Source: Antrihabitans stalagmiti
GTDB taxonomy: Bacteria > Actinomycetota > Actinomycetes > Mycobacteriales > Mycobacteriaceae
Direction: 5' to 3'
Assembly (NCBI RefSeq): GCF_016482825.1
Contig: NZ_JAEMNV010000010.1
Location: 1-64,000 of the forward strand
DNA: 64,000 nt
Under the pieces are notes generated by a model, which was not told the origin of the DNA, did not search any database, and saw nothing but the letters and a program-made list of their open reading frames with translations. A program made the position numbers and the translations under genes. Positions within the stretch are counted from its first letter, which is position 1; each line of letters opens with the position of its first letter. Shown in pieces: positions 47,104 through 55,552 of this stretch.

Positions 47104-48073
47104 CCGGATGTTCGATGCTCGGCACGGGCGCAGCGCCGATTCGAGAGATGATGAAGCTAGCCGCGTCGTCGAGCGCAGCACGGCTCTCGGGCAGCCAAGG
47201 AAACAATGTCGTGAAGGCGTGGATCTGGCCTTTCCAGATGCGCAGCGTGCATGGCACTCCTGCGGCATCGAGACGTGCGGCCATCAGTTCGGAATCGACG
47301 AACAAGACCTCCGAGTCGACGGCGATCAACAGGACCGGAGGAAGTCCGGACAGGGCCCCGTCCACGGGAGACGGCAACGCCTCCCCATTGGGCCCGGTTC
47401 CACCGCTACCGCCAACCGCGGCAAGCAATTTCGCAGGAAGGTAAGCATCGGAGTCGTTGTTCGGATGCGCGAGTTTCGTCGCACAGTCGAGGTCGAGCCA
47501 AGGCGAGAATCCGATCAAAGCTGCAGGTCCCCCCAACCCCGCCGCCGGAGCGGCCAGTGCGGTGGCGAACGCGAGGAATCCCCCTGCTGAATCACCCGCG
47601 ATGACAATTCGCGCCGGATCGACCCCGCGGTTCACGAGCCAGCGGTAGGCCATGACGCAGTCTTCTACCGAGCCCGAGATCGGCGCATCCGGCAGCTGAC
47701 GGTAGGCGACGTGCATCACCGCCAAACCGGTTCGACGAGCGATCGCGGCAACGACCGGTCGGTGCGAATTCAGCCCGCCGACTAGAAATGCGCCTCCGTG
47801 GAGATACAGCACGGCACCTCGTCGAAGATCCATCGGGCCGGTCGAGGGCCGGACGATCTCGGCATCGAAGCGCGCCAGGCATACCTTCTCTACGGTCACA
47901 CCAGACGGCGGCGGCAGCACTTTCGCCGCACTCTCCACCGTGGCCGCGAGGACAACAGGCCAACCATTGACCGGAATACGTTGCAGCACAGGACGAACGA
48001 CGAGCCGAAAGGTGGCGTGCACTGCCTGCGATTGCAAACTCGGCGCGGTACTGACAAGCGGCTGTGTGCTCAC
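47090..48073 (-). CDS. Alpha/beta hydrolase, hormone-sensitive-lipase (HSL) type esterase
   Basis: 327-residue esterase. Oxyanion motif YLHGGAFLVGG (HGGA 92-95), nucleophile elbow GDSAGG (Ser162), Asp in LLIAVDSEVLF and His in GQIHAF form the HSL catalytic set. No signal peptide. In this setting it could hydrolyse an ester or lactone produced by the monooxygenase. The 48137 operator lies 64 bp before its start and may serve it as well as the divergent oxygenase gene. Confidence 0.88.
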   Translation of the reverse strand: MSTQPLVSTAPSLQSQAVHATFRLVVRPVLQRIPVNGWPVVLAATVESAAKVLPPPSGVTVEKVCLARFDAEIVRPSTGPMDLRRGAVLYLHGGAFLVGGLNSHRPVVAAIARRTGLAVMHVAYRQLPDAPISGSVEDCVMAYRWLVNRGVDPARIVIAGDSAGGFLAFATALAAPAAGLGGPAALIGFSPWLDLDCATKLAHPNNDSDAYLPAKLLAAVGGSGGTGPNGEALPSPVDGALSGLPPVLLIAVDSEVLFVDSELMAARLDAAGVPCTLRIWKGQIHAFTTLFPWLPESRAALDDAASFIISRIGAAPVPSIEHPANGS

Positions 48074-48136
48074 ACGTTCTCCATTTCGAACCCTTAGCGG
48101 ACAGGGACGACGCTACTGACGACAGAAGTCACATGC

Positions 48137-48160
48137 GAGACTAATCGACATATTCGTCTC
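48137..48160. promoter_or_regulatory. 24-bp operator, copy 2
   Basis: GAGACTAAT, six bases CGACAT, ATTCGTCTC: nine-base half-sites with one mismatch. Ends one base before the -35 box of the DUF2236 promoter and lies between that gene and the divergent esterase. It is the cleanest copy of the three. Confidence 0.82.
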
Positions 48161-48161
48161 G

Positions 48162-48190
48162 TTGACACCACGACGATTCCGGCTTATGTT
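48162..48190 (+). promoter_or_regulatory. Promoter of the DUF2236 oxygenase gene, leaderless
   Basis: TTGACA (48162-48167), 17-bp spacer, TATGTT (48185-48190). The gene's ATG at 48197 is six bases beyond the -10 box, so the mRNA probably begins on the start codon. No Shine-Dalgarno is present, in agreement. Confidence 0.78.
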
Positions 48191-48196
48191 GACGAC

Positions 48197-49132
48197 ATGC
48201 CAATGATCAGAGAACCAATCCGTTGCGAGGACGAAGGATTCTTCGGCCCCGATTCCATCTCGTGGCGCATCAGCGGCCCGACGATCTTTCCCGGCGTCGT
48301 GGGCACTGGTGCGTACTTCTTCCTCAATCCCTGGCTCGCGAACATCGGTGTTTCCAACTCGACAGGCGCTACCGACCCGTGGAAGCGGATCGTGTTGACC
48401 GCGGAGTACATGTTCGCCATCTACTTCGGCGACCGTGCCACCGCGCAACACGCCGCCGACCTCGTCAACCAGATGCACGACCATGTCAAAGGCACCTGGG
48501 GTCCAACCGGCGATCGGGTGCACTGCGCATCCGAGCCGCGGAACCTTATGTGGTTGTTGATTCCGTACGGCCAAGCCGCGTTGGACGCATACGACGCATA
48601 TGGACCGCGGCGACTCACCGCCGAAGAACGCGACCGCTACTGGCGAGAGGAATCGACGATCGTCGGTGACCTCAATCGAATTCCGCGCGAGCTGATGCCG
48701 CAGTCGCAAGCCGAAGTCGACGCCTACCTGGAGACGGAACGGGCAAACCTGGCGTTGACCGAGGTCGGGCTCTATGTCTACAACGTTTTCGCTCCGAAGC
48801 CCACCACCGGTGTCGTACCCGCACTGATGGCGTTGCCGATGCGGATAGTGCTGGCGACCGGCCTCGCGATAACACCGAATTACTTGGTCCGGCTCTACGG
48901 CATGGTCCCGTATCCGGCCGCGATCAAGACCGCGATCAGGATCACGCACCGCCCGCTGTTCGCGGCCTTGACAGCCACGCCCGGGTTGCGTGACGCCATT
49001 CCTCTTTCAGTGAGCGCGCCGGTGCGCACGCTGGTGCGACAGGCACGAGCGGCTGCACGGACAGGGAGGTACGACCCTGTGACTACGGACAGCGCAGGAC
49101 CCCTTCCCGTGGTCGACCGGGTCTCGCTCTGA
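48197..49132 (+). CDS. DUF2236 / MpaB-type oxygenase family protein
   Basis: 311-residue DUF2236 protein. Characteristic parts are the N-terminal GPDSISWRISGP, then YFGDRATAQHAADLVNQMHDHVKG and LMWLLIPYGQAALDAYDAYG. The family includes the rubber oxygenase Lcp and the fungal MpaB, heme or metal enzymes that cleave isoprenoid C=C bonds to aldehydes. No signal peptide is visible, so it is cytoplasmic, unlike Lcp. It shares its operator with the mce operon and Rieske gene. I infer oxidative cleavage of an imported unsaturated lipid; substrate unproved. Confidence 0.82.
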   Translation: MPMIREPIRCEDEGFFGPDSISWRISGPTIFPGVVGTGAYFFLNPWLANIGVSNSTGATDPWKRIVLTAEYMFAIYFGDRATAQHAADLVNQMHDHVKGTWGPTGDRVHCASEPRNLMWLLIPYGQAALDAYDAYGPRRLTAEERDRYWREESTIVGDLNRIPRELMPQSQAEVDAYLETERANLALTEVGLYVYNVFAPKPTTGVVPALMALPMRIVLATGLAITPNYLVRLYGMVPYPAAIKTAIRITHRPLFAALTATPGLRDAIPLSVSAPVRTLVRQARAAARTGRYDPVTTDSAGPLPVVDRVSL

Positions 49133-49180
49133 CATTCTCGGTACGACGCAGAGACGCGCCGCGGTGGCGATCCGGACCCG

Positions 49181-49205
49181 CGTGACAAAGATACGGTATT
49201 GTCCC
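49181..49205. promoter_or_regulatory. Inverted repeat upstream of the TetR gene
   Basis: GTGACAAAGATAC and GTATTGTCCCAC flank a central G (ATACGGTAT core). It differs from the 24-bp operators, sits 71 bp before the TetR start, and could be a separate control site. Low certainty. Confidence 0.3.
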
Positions 49206-49275
49206 ACCATCGGGAGGGTCCCGGTGCTGATCCGACTATTCCGTGTCGGCTCGAGGCAGTTGAGGGGTTTGAGTC

Positions 49276-49920
49276 GTGGCTTCGTCGTACCCGGTCGAAA
49301 AACCTGACGCACCATCGACCCAAGACAGCTCCGAAGAAGTGACCGCACGAATCCTTGCAGCCGCCCAGAAGGAATTCGAGCTCGTCGGGATTCGGCGCAG
49401 CAGCATGAGTGACGTCGCGCGGCGGGCCGGTATATCGCGTGCCGCGGTCTATCGCAGGTATCCCGGCAAGGATTCCCTGGTGAAGGCGGTTGCCGGACGC
49501 GAAATGTTGGCGGTACTCGCGCGAGTTGCGGCTACGGTATCGGTCGCTCCCGATGCCGCCGGCACCGTGGTGCAGCTTGCGGTCGCCAGCGCCCGCGAAC
49601 TACGCAGCAACCCGCTCCTTCTCAAGCTGCTGGAGACCGAGCCGGAAGAGTTGTACAACTATGGCGCGACCAGTGGAGATACTTCACTGCCTATCGTCCG
49701 AATGTTCATCGTGCAATACCTGCAGTCGCTGCGCGATCGCGACCGGCTCCTGCCAGAGGCCGACTTGGCCATGGCGGCAGAGATCATGATTCGACTGGCG
49801 ACTACCCAGTTGCTCATGCCCGGCGGACTCATGCCGTTTCGGGATGACGCAGGAGTGGCCGAGTTCGCGCGTCGATACTTCGTTCCCCTCGTTGTTCGGG
49901 AAATACCCGCGACCGCGTAA
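49276..49920 (+). CDS. TetR-family regulator of the oxidative/mce regulon
   Basis: 214-residue TetR protein. The DNA-binding region is residues ~25-70 (ARILAAAQKEFELVGIRRSSMSDVARRAGISRAAVYRRYPGKDSLVKA); the rest is a helical ligand domain. Start is GTG with GAGGGG upstream. It lies between the DUF2236 gene and the SRPBCC-mce operon, and is the only TetR gene among three identical-style 24-bp operators. It probably represses them until a substrate or its CoA ester binds. Target assignment is inference from position and palindromic sites. Confidence 0.85.
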   Translation: MASSYPVEKPDAPSTQDSSEEVTARILAAAQKEFELVGIRRSSMSDVARRAGISRAAVYRRYPGKDSLVKAVAGREMLAVLARVAATVSVAPDAAGTVVQLAVASARELRSNPLLLKLLETEPEELYNYGATSGDTSLPIVRMFIVQYLQSLRDRDRLLPEADLAMAAEIMIRLATTQLLMPGGLMPFRDDAGVAEFARRYFVPLVVREIPATA

Positions 49921-50064
49921 GACTCTTGCCTTGGCTGCACCTCCCGCAGTGAGCGCGTACCGACAGCGTTGCTCGATCCAGCTCGAGACTCGTGACAGCA
50001 ATACCGCGCCGAAGTCAGGTCCGTCTCTTATGCAAGCACCCGAGCACCACTCGGTATTTCTATA

Positions 50065-50088
50065 GAGACAACTGGACTAATTCGTCTC
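50065..50088. promoter_or_regulatory. 24-bp operator, copy 3 (mce operon)
   Basis: GAGACAACT, six bases GGACTA, ATTCGTCTC. The right half is identical to copy 2, the left half differs at two positions. It lies four bases before the -35 box, against one base in the other two copies, owing to a GTT duplication. Confidence 0.78.
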
Positions 50089-50092
50089 GTTG

Positions 50093-50121
50093 TTGACTTA
50101 CGCGATCAACGCGCCTAAGTT
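50093..50121 (+). promoter_or_regulatory. Promoter of the SRPBCC-yrbE-mce operon
   Basis: TTGACT (50093-50098), 17-bp spacer, TAAGTT (50116-50121). The same architecture as the two other operator-linked promoters, but with a normal leader before the first gene. Confidence 0.68.
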
Positions 50122-50239
50122 GATCGAAAGGTCCAAGCGCACGTAGCTCAGGCCGATTCACATCGCCGCACACTCGCAATCGCCGCACTGGCACAGACAA
50201 CAACCCGACATTCGCACGGGTCGGAGTGGAGAAAACGAA

Positions 50240-50707
50240 ATGGTGGAGATTCGGACAACCGGAATCATCCAGCGGCCGGCGGCAGACGTGTTCGCCTACC
50301 TCGCCGACTACCGGCGGATGCACGAATGGGTCTTCGGCCTCACAACTGTCGAACCTGTCGGCCAATCCGATTACGGCCTCGGCGCCATCTTCGAAGGCTC
50401 GGTCGACCTGGGCCCCAAGACGCTCAGTTCCACGGCGCGCATCAGTGATTGGGAACAGGATCGCCGCATTTCGCTCGATTCGTTGTCCGGCTTCGAGTTC
50501 ATCGCAACCATGCGACTCGACCAGGAGACGCCCGATCGGACCGCTCTCGACTTCGAACTGCGCTACGCAGAGTCGGGCGGGGTTGCAGCCAAGGCATTCG
50601 CCCGAACCATCGAGCCGCTACTCGCGCTTGCCGCCCGGGTCACGACAACCAAGTTGTGCGAAGCATGCGTACTCGCGACAGCGCAACCGCCGTCAGCAAC
50701 TGCGTAA
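50240..50707 (+). CDS. SRPBCC-family (START-like) lipid-binding protein
   Basis: 155-residue SRPBCC protein. The opening VEIRTTGIIQRPAADVFAYLADYRRMHEWV is typical of polyketide-cyclase/START-like hydrophobic-ligand binders. It is the first gene of the mce operon, 40 bp before the first YrbE gene. It could bind the imported lipid in the cytoplasm or act as a small lyase/cyclase on it. No catalytic residues can be named. Confidence 0.8.
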   Translation: MVEIRTTGIIQRPAADVFAYLADYRRMHEWVFGLTTVEPVGQSDYGLGAIFEGSVDLGPKTLSSTARISDWEQDRRISLDSLSGFEFIATMRLDQETPDRTALDFELRYAESGGVAAKAFARTIEPLLALAARVTTTKLCEACVLATAQPPSATA

Positions 50708-50747
50708 TCCGAACTGCCAGAAGGTTTTCAGAGAAGAAGGTCAAGTC

Positions 50748-51602
50748 ATGGTGTCCGTCGCACCCCCGATTGCACAGGAGAAGTCACCGTCGCCGGTGCA
50801 GATCGTCCGCAAGAACTTCTCCGAGACTTTCGCCTCGAGCCTGAAGACATTCGGTCGCACCATCGGTGTCGGTTTCGAGTCGGTGAGCGGCGCTGCCAGC
50901 GACATCGTCCGGCTCCGGTTCCAATACCGAGAGATGTTGCATCAGTGCTGGTACCTCATCACCGTCACTGCCATCCCTGCGATCCTGATGGCGATCCCCT
51001 TTGGAGTCATCGTGACGCTGCAGGTCGGAAACTTGATCCACCAGCTCGGCGCAGATTCGCTGCTCGGCGCGGCAGGAGGCCTCGGGGTCATCAAGCAGGG
51101 GGCGCCGATGGCGACCGGATTGCTGTTGGGTGGCGCGGGCGCTGCAGCCATCGCCGCGGATCTGGGTGCGCGGACGATTCGTGAAGAAATCGATGCCATG
51201 AAGACGATGGGTATCAGCCCGGTACACCGGCTGGTTATTCCGCGGATGGTCGCGATGGTATTCGTCGCACCGTTGTTGAACGTTCTGATCATTTTCGTCG
51301 GGGTCGTCGCCGGATATGCCGTGGCCATCGGTGCCCAAGGCGTGACAGCCGGTAGCTACTGGCAGACCTTCGGTTCCTTCACCACGGTCACAGACGTGTG
51401 GCTGTCACTGATGAAATCGATCATCTTCGGGTTCCTGGTCGTGATCATCGCCTGTCAGCGTGGGCTAGAGGCCAAAGGCGGTCCCCGCGGGGTGGCCGAC
51501 AGCGTGAATGCTGCTGTTGTCCTATCGGTGGTGTCGATCGTCGTTGTGAATCTTGTGATCACGCAGATCTCGACAATGTTCCTGCCCACAAGGTTGGCAT
51601 GA
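50748..51602 (+). CDS. yrbEA: YrbE-A, Mce transporter permease subunit
   Basis: 284-residue MlaE/YrbE permease with about five membrane segments and the family loop GARTIREEIDAMKTMGISPVHRLVIPRMVAM. Start at 50748 with GAGAAGAAGG upstream. Pairs with YrbE-B as the membrane part of the Mce lipid importer; the ATPase (MceG/Mkl) is normally encoded elsewhere and is not in this window. Confidence 0.93.
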   Translation: MVSVAPPIAQEKSPSPVQIVRKNFSETFASSLKTFGRTIGVGFESVSGAASDIVRLRFQYREMLHQCWYLITVTAIPAILMAIPFGVIVTLQVGNLIHQLGADSLLGAAGGLGVIKQGAPMATGLLLGGAGAAAIAADLGARTIREEIDAMKTMGISPVHRLVIPRMVAMVFVAPLLNVLIIFVGVVAGYAVAIGAQGVTAGSYWQTFGSFTTVTDVWLSLMKSIIFGFLVVIIACQRGLEAKGGPRGVADSVNAAVVLSVVSIVVVNLVITQISTMFLPTRLA

Positions 51603-52468
51603 TGAGCGCATCGACTTACGCCCCGAAGGGCCTCGGCTGGGCGTACCGCTTTGCCGCATCGCGCGGTCGGCTGACCGCTCCGTTCGAAACCATCGGCTAC
51701 GTGCTCAGCTTCGCCTGGCAGGCCATCTCGGCAATTCCGTTGACGCTCAGGAAGTATCGCGCTGAAACGCTGCGCACGATAACCGATATGACGTGGGGTC
51801 GCGGTTCGCTCATCGTCGGTGGCGGAACTGTACCGATGCTGATCGTGCTCGGCATGGTGATGGGCGCTTCGGTCGGTATCGAATCCTTCGCCACCCTCGA
51901 CATGATCGGGCTTGGACCGGTCACCGGTGTCGTCTCCGCATTCGCCAACACCCGCGAACTCGCCCCGATTGCCGCCGGAATCGGCTTCGCCGCCCAGGCG
52001 GGCTGCCGAATGACGGCCCAGATCGGGTCTATGCGGATCTCGGAGGAAATCGACGCGCTGGAAGCACTTGGCCTGCGGTCCATCCCGTTCGTCGTCACGA
52101 CGAAAGTGATTGCCGGCGCGGTCGCGATAGTACCGACGTTCCTGATCGCCTTGATCTTGAGCTATGCGTCTTGCAGCGCGGTGATCGTTGTGTTTCATGG
52201 ACAAGCCGGCGGCGTCTACGACCACTATTTCTTCCAGTTCGTGAGCGGTTGGGATGTGACCGCGGCGGTGATCAAGATCCTGATCTTCGGTATCGCAGTC
52301 ATCTTGATCCACTGCTACCAGGGGTTTGTAGCCACAGGTGGTCCCGAAGGTGTGGGAATTGCGTCCGGCCGCGCCGTCCGAGCCAGCTTTGTTGCCATCA
52401 TCGCCCTCGACATGTTGCTCAGCATCGCACTGTGGGGCTTCAACTCGTCGATCAGTTTCACGGGATAA
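51599..52468 (+). CDS. yrbEB: YrbE-B, Mce transporter permease subunit
   Basis: 289-residue second MlaE-type permease (GSMRISEEIDALEALGLRSIPFVVTTKVIAG loop). The start ATG overlaps the YrbE-A stop; a second ATG follows directly. Five to six hydrophobic segments. Forms the heterodimeric inner-membrane channel with YrbE-A. Confidence 0.93.
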   Translation: MMSASTYAPKGLGWAYRFAASRGRLTAPFETIGYVLSFAWQAISAIPLTLRKYRAETLRTITDMTWGRGSLIVGGGTVPMLIVLGMVMGASVGIESFATLDMIGLGPVTGVVSAFANTRELAPIAAGIGFAAQAGCRMTAQIGSMRISEEIDALEALGLRSIPFVVTTKVIAGAVAIVPTFLIALILSYASCSAVIVVFHGQAGGVYDHYFFQFVSGWDVTAAVIKILIFGIAVILIHCYQGFVATGGPEGVGIASGRAVRASFVAIIALDMLLSIALWGFNSSISFTG

Positions 52469-52473
52469 GCGCG

Positions 52474-53520
52474 ATGCCCAAGTACGGCTTGCCTGGACTC
52501 TCGGTCGACAAACGTCGTTCCACTCGTATCGGTCTCGCCGCAGCCTGCCTCGTAGCGCTCCTGGTGGTCGCGTTGTTCGTCGTCGACCGACTCCGCGGCG
52601 ACGATCGATTGCAAGTTGTCTTACGGACCGAACAAATCGGTGACGGCATCGTCGACGGTACCCAAGTCCGTCTCGACGGAGTAGCCGTCGGCGAGATCGA
52701 GACTATCGAAAATGCGGCCGACGGTCAGCAGCTGATCACATTGCGGCTCAACCAGGCTCAACTGTTCGGGGTCACCGACACCCTCGATGTCGACTACGCG
52801 CCGTCGAACCTGTTCGGTATCAGCGAAATCGAACTTCGACGCGGATCCGGCGGCACGCCCCTACAAAACGCTGACCTGATCGACCTGACCGGAGCCAACG
52901 CAGAACGGGTCCAGGACGTCACCATGGGCAACCTGCTCCGCGCGGTCACCCGCACCGCCACCGATGTGTTGACCCCAGAACTCACCGACACCTTGACATC
53001 ACTTGCCAGTGATCTGGAAGCGTTCACTCCGCTACTGGAGGCAATCGTCACCACCGGACGCAACGTCGCCGACACCCAGCGCTACGCTGCCTCGTTCCTG
53101 TTGGGGCAGTTCGGGTCCGCCCTCACCGGGGCTGCACCGATGGTCGGCGGCACCATCCAACTACTCGACACGCTCACCAACCTCGAGATTCTGAAAACCG
53201 ACCGTGCGAAGTTCGACCAAGTTCTGCAGATAACCATTCAACAGCTGTTCCCCGGTATTTCCGACTTGCTCTTCACTGCCGAGAACTATTTCGCCGGATA
53301 CGCCGACATGCTGCCGCCCGCCCTGGACGCTGCCGCACGGATGGTGCCGACCCCGCAGCTGTCGAGTACGCAACTGCGCGAACTGCTCGACCGGCTTGAC
53401 GCTTCTTTCACCGATACCCCCGACGGTCCGATGCTCGACCTCGCGCTCGACCTGAGAGGCGTTCCGGCACTGTCGGTCCCCTTGCTAGGGGCCAACCCGC
53501 TACTGGGAGGGGAACGATGA
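52474..53520 (+). CDS. mceA: MceA-type subunit
   Basis: 348-residue Mce protein: one N-terminal membrane anchor (LAAACLVALLVVALFVV), an MCE domain (LQVVLRTEQIGDGIVDGTQVRLDGVAVGEI) and a long helical domain that builds the periplasm-spanning tunnel in Mce complexes. First of six mce genes, five bases after YrbE-B. It is shorter than some MceA proteins and ends without an extended tail. Confidence 0.92.
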   Translation: MPKYGLPGLSVDKRRSTRIGLAAACLVALLVVALFVVDRLRGDDRLQVVLRTEQIGDGIVDGTQVRLDGVAVGEIETIENAADGQQLITLRLNQAQLFGVTDTLDVDYAPSNLFGISEIELRRGSGGTPLQNADLIDLTGANAERVQDVTMGNLLRAVTRTATDVLTPELTDTLTSLASDLEAFTPLLEAIVTTGRNVADTQRYAASFLLGQFGSALTGAAPMVGGTIQLLDTLTNLEILKTDRAKFDQVLQITIQQLFPGISDLLFTAENYFAGYADMLPPALDAAARMVPTPQLSSTQLRELLDRLDASFTDTPDGPMLDLALDLRGVPALSVPLLGANPLLGGER

Positions 53521-54524
53521 AATCGCTGTTCGCCGTGACCTGGAAACTGACGTTATTCGTCGCCGTGATCGCTGTACTTCTCACGTTCATCATCGCCGCG
53601 ATCAAGCGGCCCGTGGCCGGCGACACCCACAGCTATACAGCAGTTTTCACCGACGCGAACGGACTCAAGACCGGTGACGACGTGCGGATGTACGGGGTTC
53701 AGGTCGGCAAGGTCCAAACGATCCGTCTCGACGACAACCAGGCCAGCGTTGGACTCACCGTGCAAGACGATCGGTCGGTCTACGACACGAGTACGCTCGC
53801 CATTCGCTATCAAAATCTGACCGGCCAGCGCTATGTCGACATCCAACAACCGCAGCAACCTGGCACCGAGATCGGCGCAGGAACGACGATCGGCACCGAC
53901 GCGACCATCGCGTCCTTCGACATCACCGCACTGTTCAACGGCCTCGAGCCGGTGCTCGCCGAATTCTCACCTGGCGCACTGAACCAGTTTGCCGAGAGCC
54001 TGCTGGCGGTGATCGACGGAAACGGTAGCGGCATCGGTCCGGCGTTGGACGCGATCGAAACACTGAGCAAATACGTAAGCGATCGGCAAAGCGTGATTTC
54101 GGCCTTCGTTGCCAATCTGAAGCAGATCTCCGAGCAGATCGGCGGGCGTTCGCCTCAGCTGATCACTTTGATCAACGGGATCACCCAGGTCTTCATCACC
54201 CTGCAGGAGAATTTCGACGGCGTGGTCGATTTTGCGATGACTGCGCCACCCGTTCTCACACCGCTGAACAGCCTGCTTGCCACTGTCGGACTCACCCCGG
54301 ACACAAATCCCGACCTCGACAACATAGTCGGGTTGCTCTTCCCAGATCCGGATCACGCCGTCGAAGTTCTCGGTCGGATACCTTCGCTGCTGCAGTCGCT
54401 GAATGCGCTGGTCCCCGACACAGGCCCCGGGGTGAACCTCGCCTGTTCGAACGGGAACGCGACCGCTCCCGGACCGCTGCAGGTACTCATCGCCGGTCAG
54501 AGGATTTCGCTATGCAACAAGTGA
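53517..54524 (+). CDS. mceB: MceB-type subunit
   Basis: 335-residue Mce protein with membrane anchor (LTLFVAVIAVLLTFIIAAI), MCE domain (YTAVFTDANGLKTGDDVRMYGVQVGKVQTI) and a helical region. The C-terminal LACSNGNATAPGPLQVLIAGQRISLC is typical of MceB. The start overlaps mceA by 4 bp. Confidence 0.92.
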   Translation: MKSLFAVTWKLTLFVAVIAVLLTFIIAAIKRPVAGDTHSYTAVFTDANGLKTGDDVRMYGVQVGKVQTIRLDDNQASVGLTVQDDRSVYDTSTLAIRYQNLTGQRYVDIQQPQQPGTEIGAGTTIGTDATIASFDITALFNGLEPVLAEFSPGALNQFAESLLAVIDGNGSGIGPALDAIETLSKYVSDRQSVISAFVANLKQISEQIGGRSPQLITLINGITQVFITLQENFDGVVDFAMTAPPVLTPLNSLLATVGLTPDTNPDLDNIVGLLFPDPDHAVEVLGRIPSLLQSLNALVPDTGPGVNLACSNGNATAPGPLQVLIAGQRISLCNK

Positions 54525-55552
54525 AGACAAAGGCGCGCAATTGGTTTCAGCTCGCCGCAAATCGGCCGATACCAACCGAGAAACAGTCTGCACGCGCGCA
54601 GTTCCGCTTGGGGATCGTAGGTGCTGCACTTGTGGTGCTCGCGCTGATCGGCGCCGGCGTGTTGTATGCGCTGCCACTTGGAAAAGCAACGTACACCGCC
54701 GAACTGGCCGAGGCCGGCTCGGTCAAGGTCGGTGACGATATTCGGGTCGCCGGCATCCCGGTCGGAACAGTGACCTCCATCGACCTCCACTCCAACAGCG
54801 TGACAATGTCGTTCACCGTCGACGACGACGTCTTCGTCGGCGACGAAACAACTCTCGATATTCGGATGCTCACCATCGTGGGGGGCCATTACGTGGCCCT
54901 TTTTCCCGCTGGCGAGTCACCGCTCGACGACTCTGTCATTCCGCCCGACCGAACCCGGCTGCCATACAACCTGGCGCGAGCATTCCAGGATGCGGCCCAA
55001 CCGATCCGCGACGTCGACGGCAACACGCTGCGCCAGAACTTCGCCGCGTTGCAGACGTCCCTCGATGGAAGTCCCGACGGTTTGCGCCGGGCGGGCAACG
55101 CAATCGATTCTCTCGTCGATATCCTCGTCGAACAGAACGACGACGTCTCGCGCACACTCGCGATCGCCGACGAGTATATGAGCGCTATCAACGGTTCGAA
55201 ATCACTACTCGGAGAACTGATCCGGCGGATCAGCATCCTAGAAACAATCGTAATCGACAAGCGGGCCGAAATTCAGGAAGCTCTACGCGTCACCGACGAA
55301 GCTCTGTCGCGACTGGCAGTGCTCGGGCCTCACTGGGAAACCACGCTGAAACCGATGGCCCAGAAGCTGTCAGCCGCCATCCCCGAGCTGCAGCGCCTCA
55401 CCGAGAAGCTCAGCGGCGCAGTGGATTCTGTCCGAAATTTGCTCGGTCGATTGCAACCGTTGGCTACCCCCGACGGCCTCGTCGTCGACCAATCGTCTTC
55501 GACCATCACCGCACCGGCACTATGTGTCCCCGTCCCTGGCAAGGCGTGCTGA
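54512..55552 (+). CDS. mceC: MceC-type subunit
   Basis: 346-residue Mce protein: anchor (LGIVGAALVVLALIGAGVLYAL), MCE domain (AELAEAGSVKVGDDIRVAGIPVGTV), helical region. Overlaps mceB by 13 bp. It lacks the long proline-rich tail seen in some MceC proteins. Confidence 0.91.
   Translation: MQQVKTKARNWFQLAANRPIPTEKQSARAQFRLGIVGAALVVLALIGAGVLYALPLGKATYTAELAEAGSVKVGDDIRVAGIPVGTVTSIDLHSNSVTMSFTVDDDVFVGDETTLDIRMLTIVGGHYVALFPAGESPLDDSVIPPDRTRLPYNLARAFQDAAQPIRDVDGNTLRQNFAALQTSLDGSPDGLRRAGNAIDSLVDILVEQNDDVSRTLAIADEYMSAINGSKSLLGELIRRISILETIVIDKRAEIQEALRVTDEALSRLAVLGPHWETTLKPMAQKLSAAIPELQRLTEKLSGAVDSVRNLLGRLQPLATPDGLVVDQSSSTITAPALCVPVPGKAC

Larger units (their letters stand above)
49921..50239. promoter_or_regulatory. 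319-bp control region before the SRPBCC-mce operon
   Basis: Gene-free. It contains the 24-bp operator at 50065-50088 and the promoter at 50093-50121, leaving a predicted 5' leader of about 112 nt before the SRPBCC start. No conserved RNA element was recognised in that leader. Confidence 0.6.

Noticed and set aside
48197-49132. Calling the DUF2236 protein a latex-clearing rubber oxygenase (Lcp)
   Set aside because: It is shorter than Lcp and lacks a Tat/Sec signal peptide, so only the broad family is supported.
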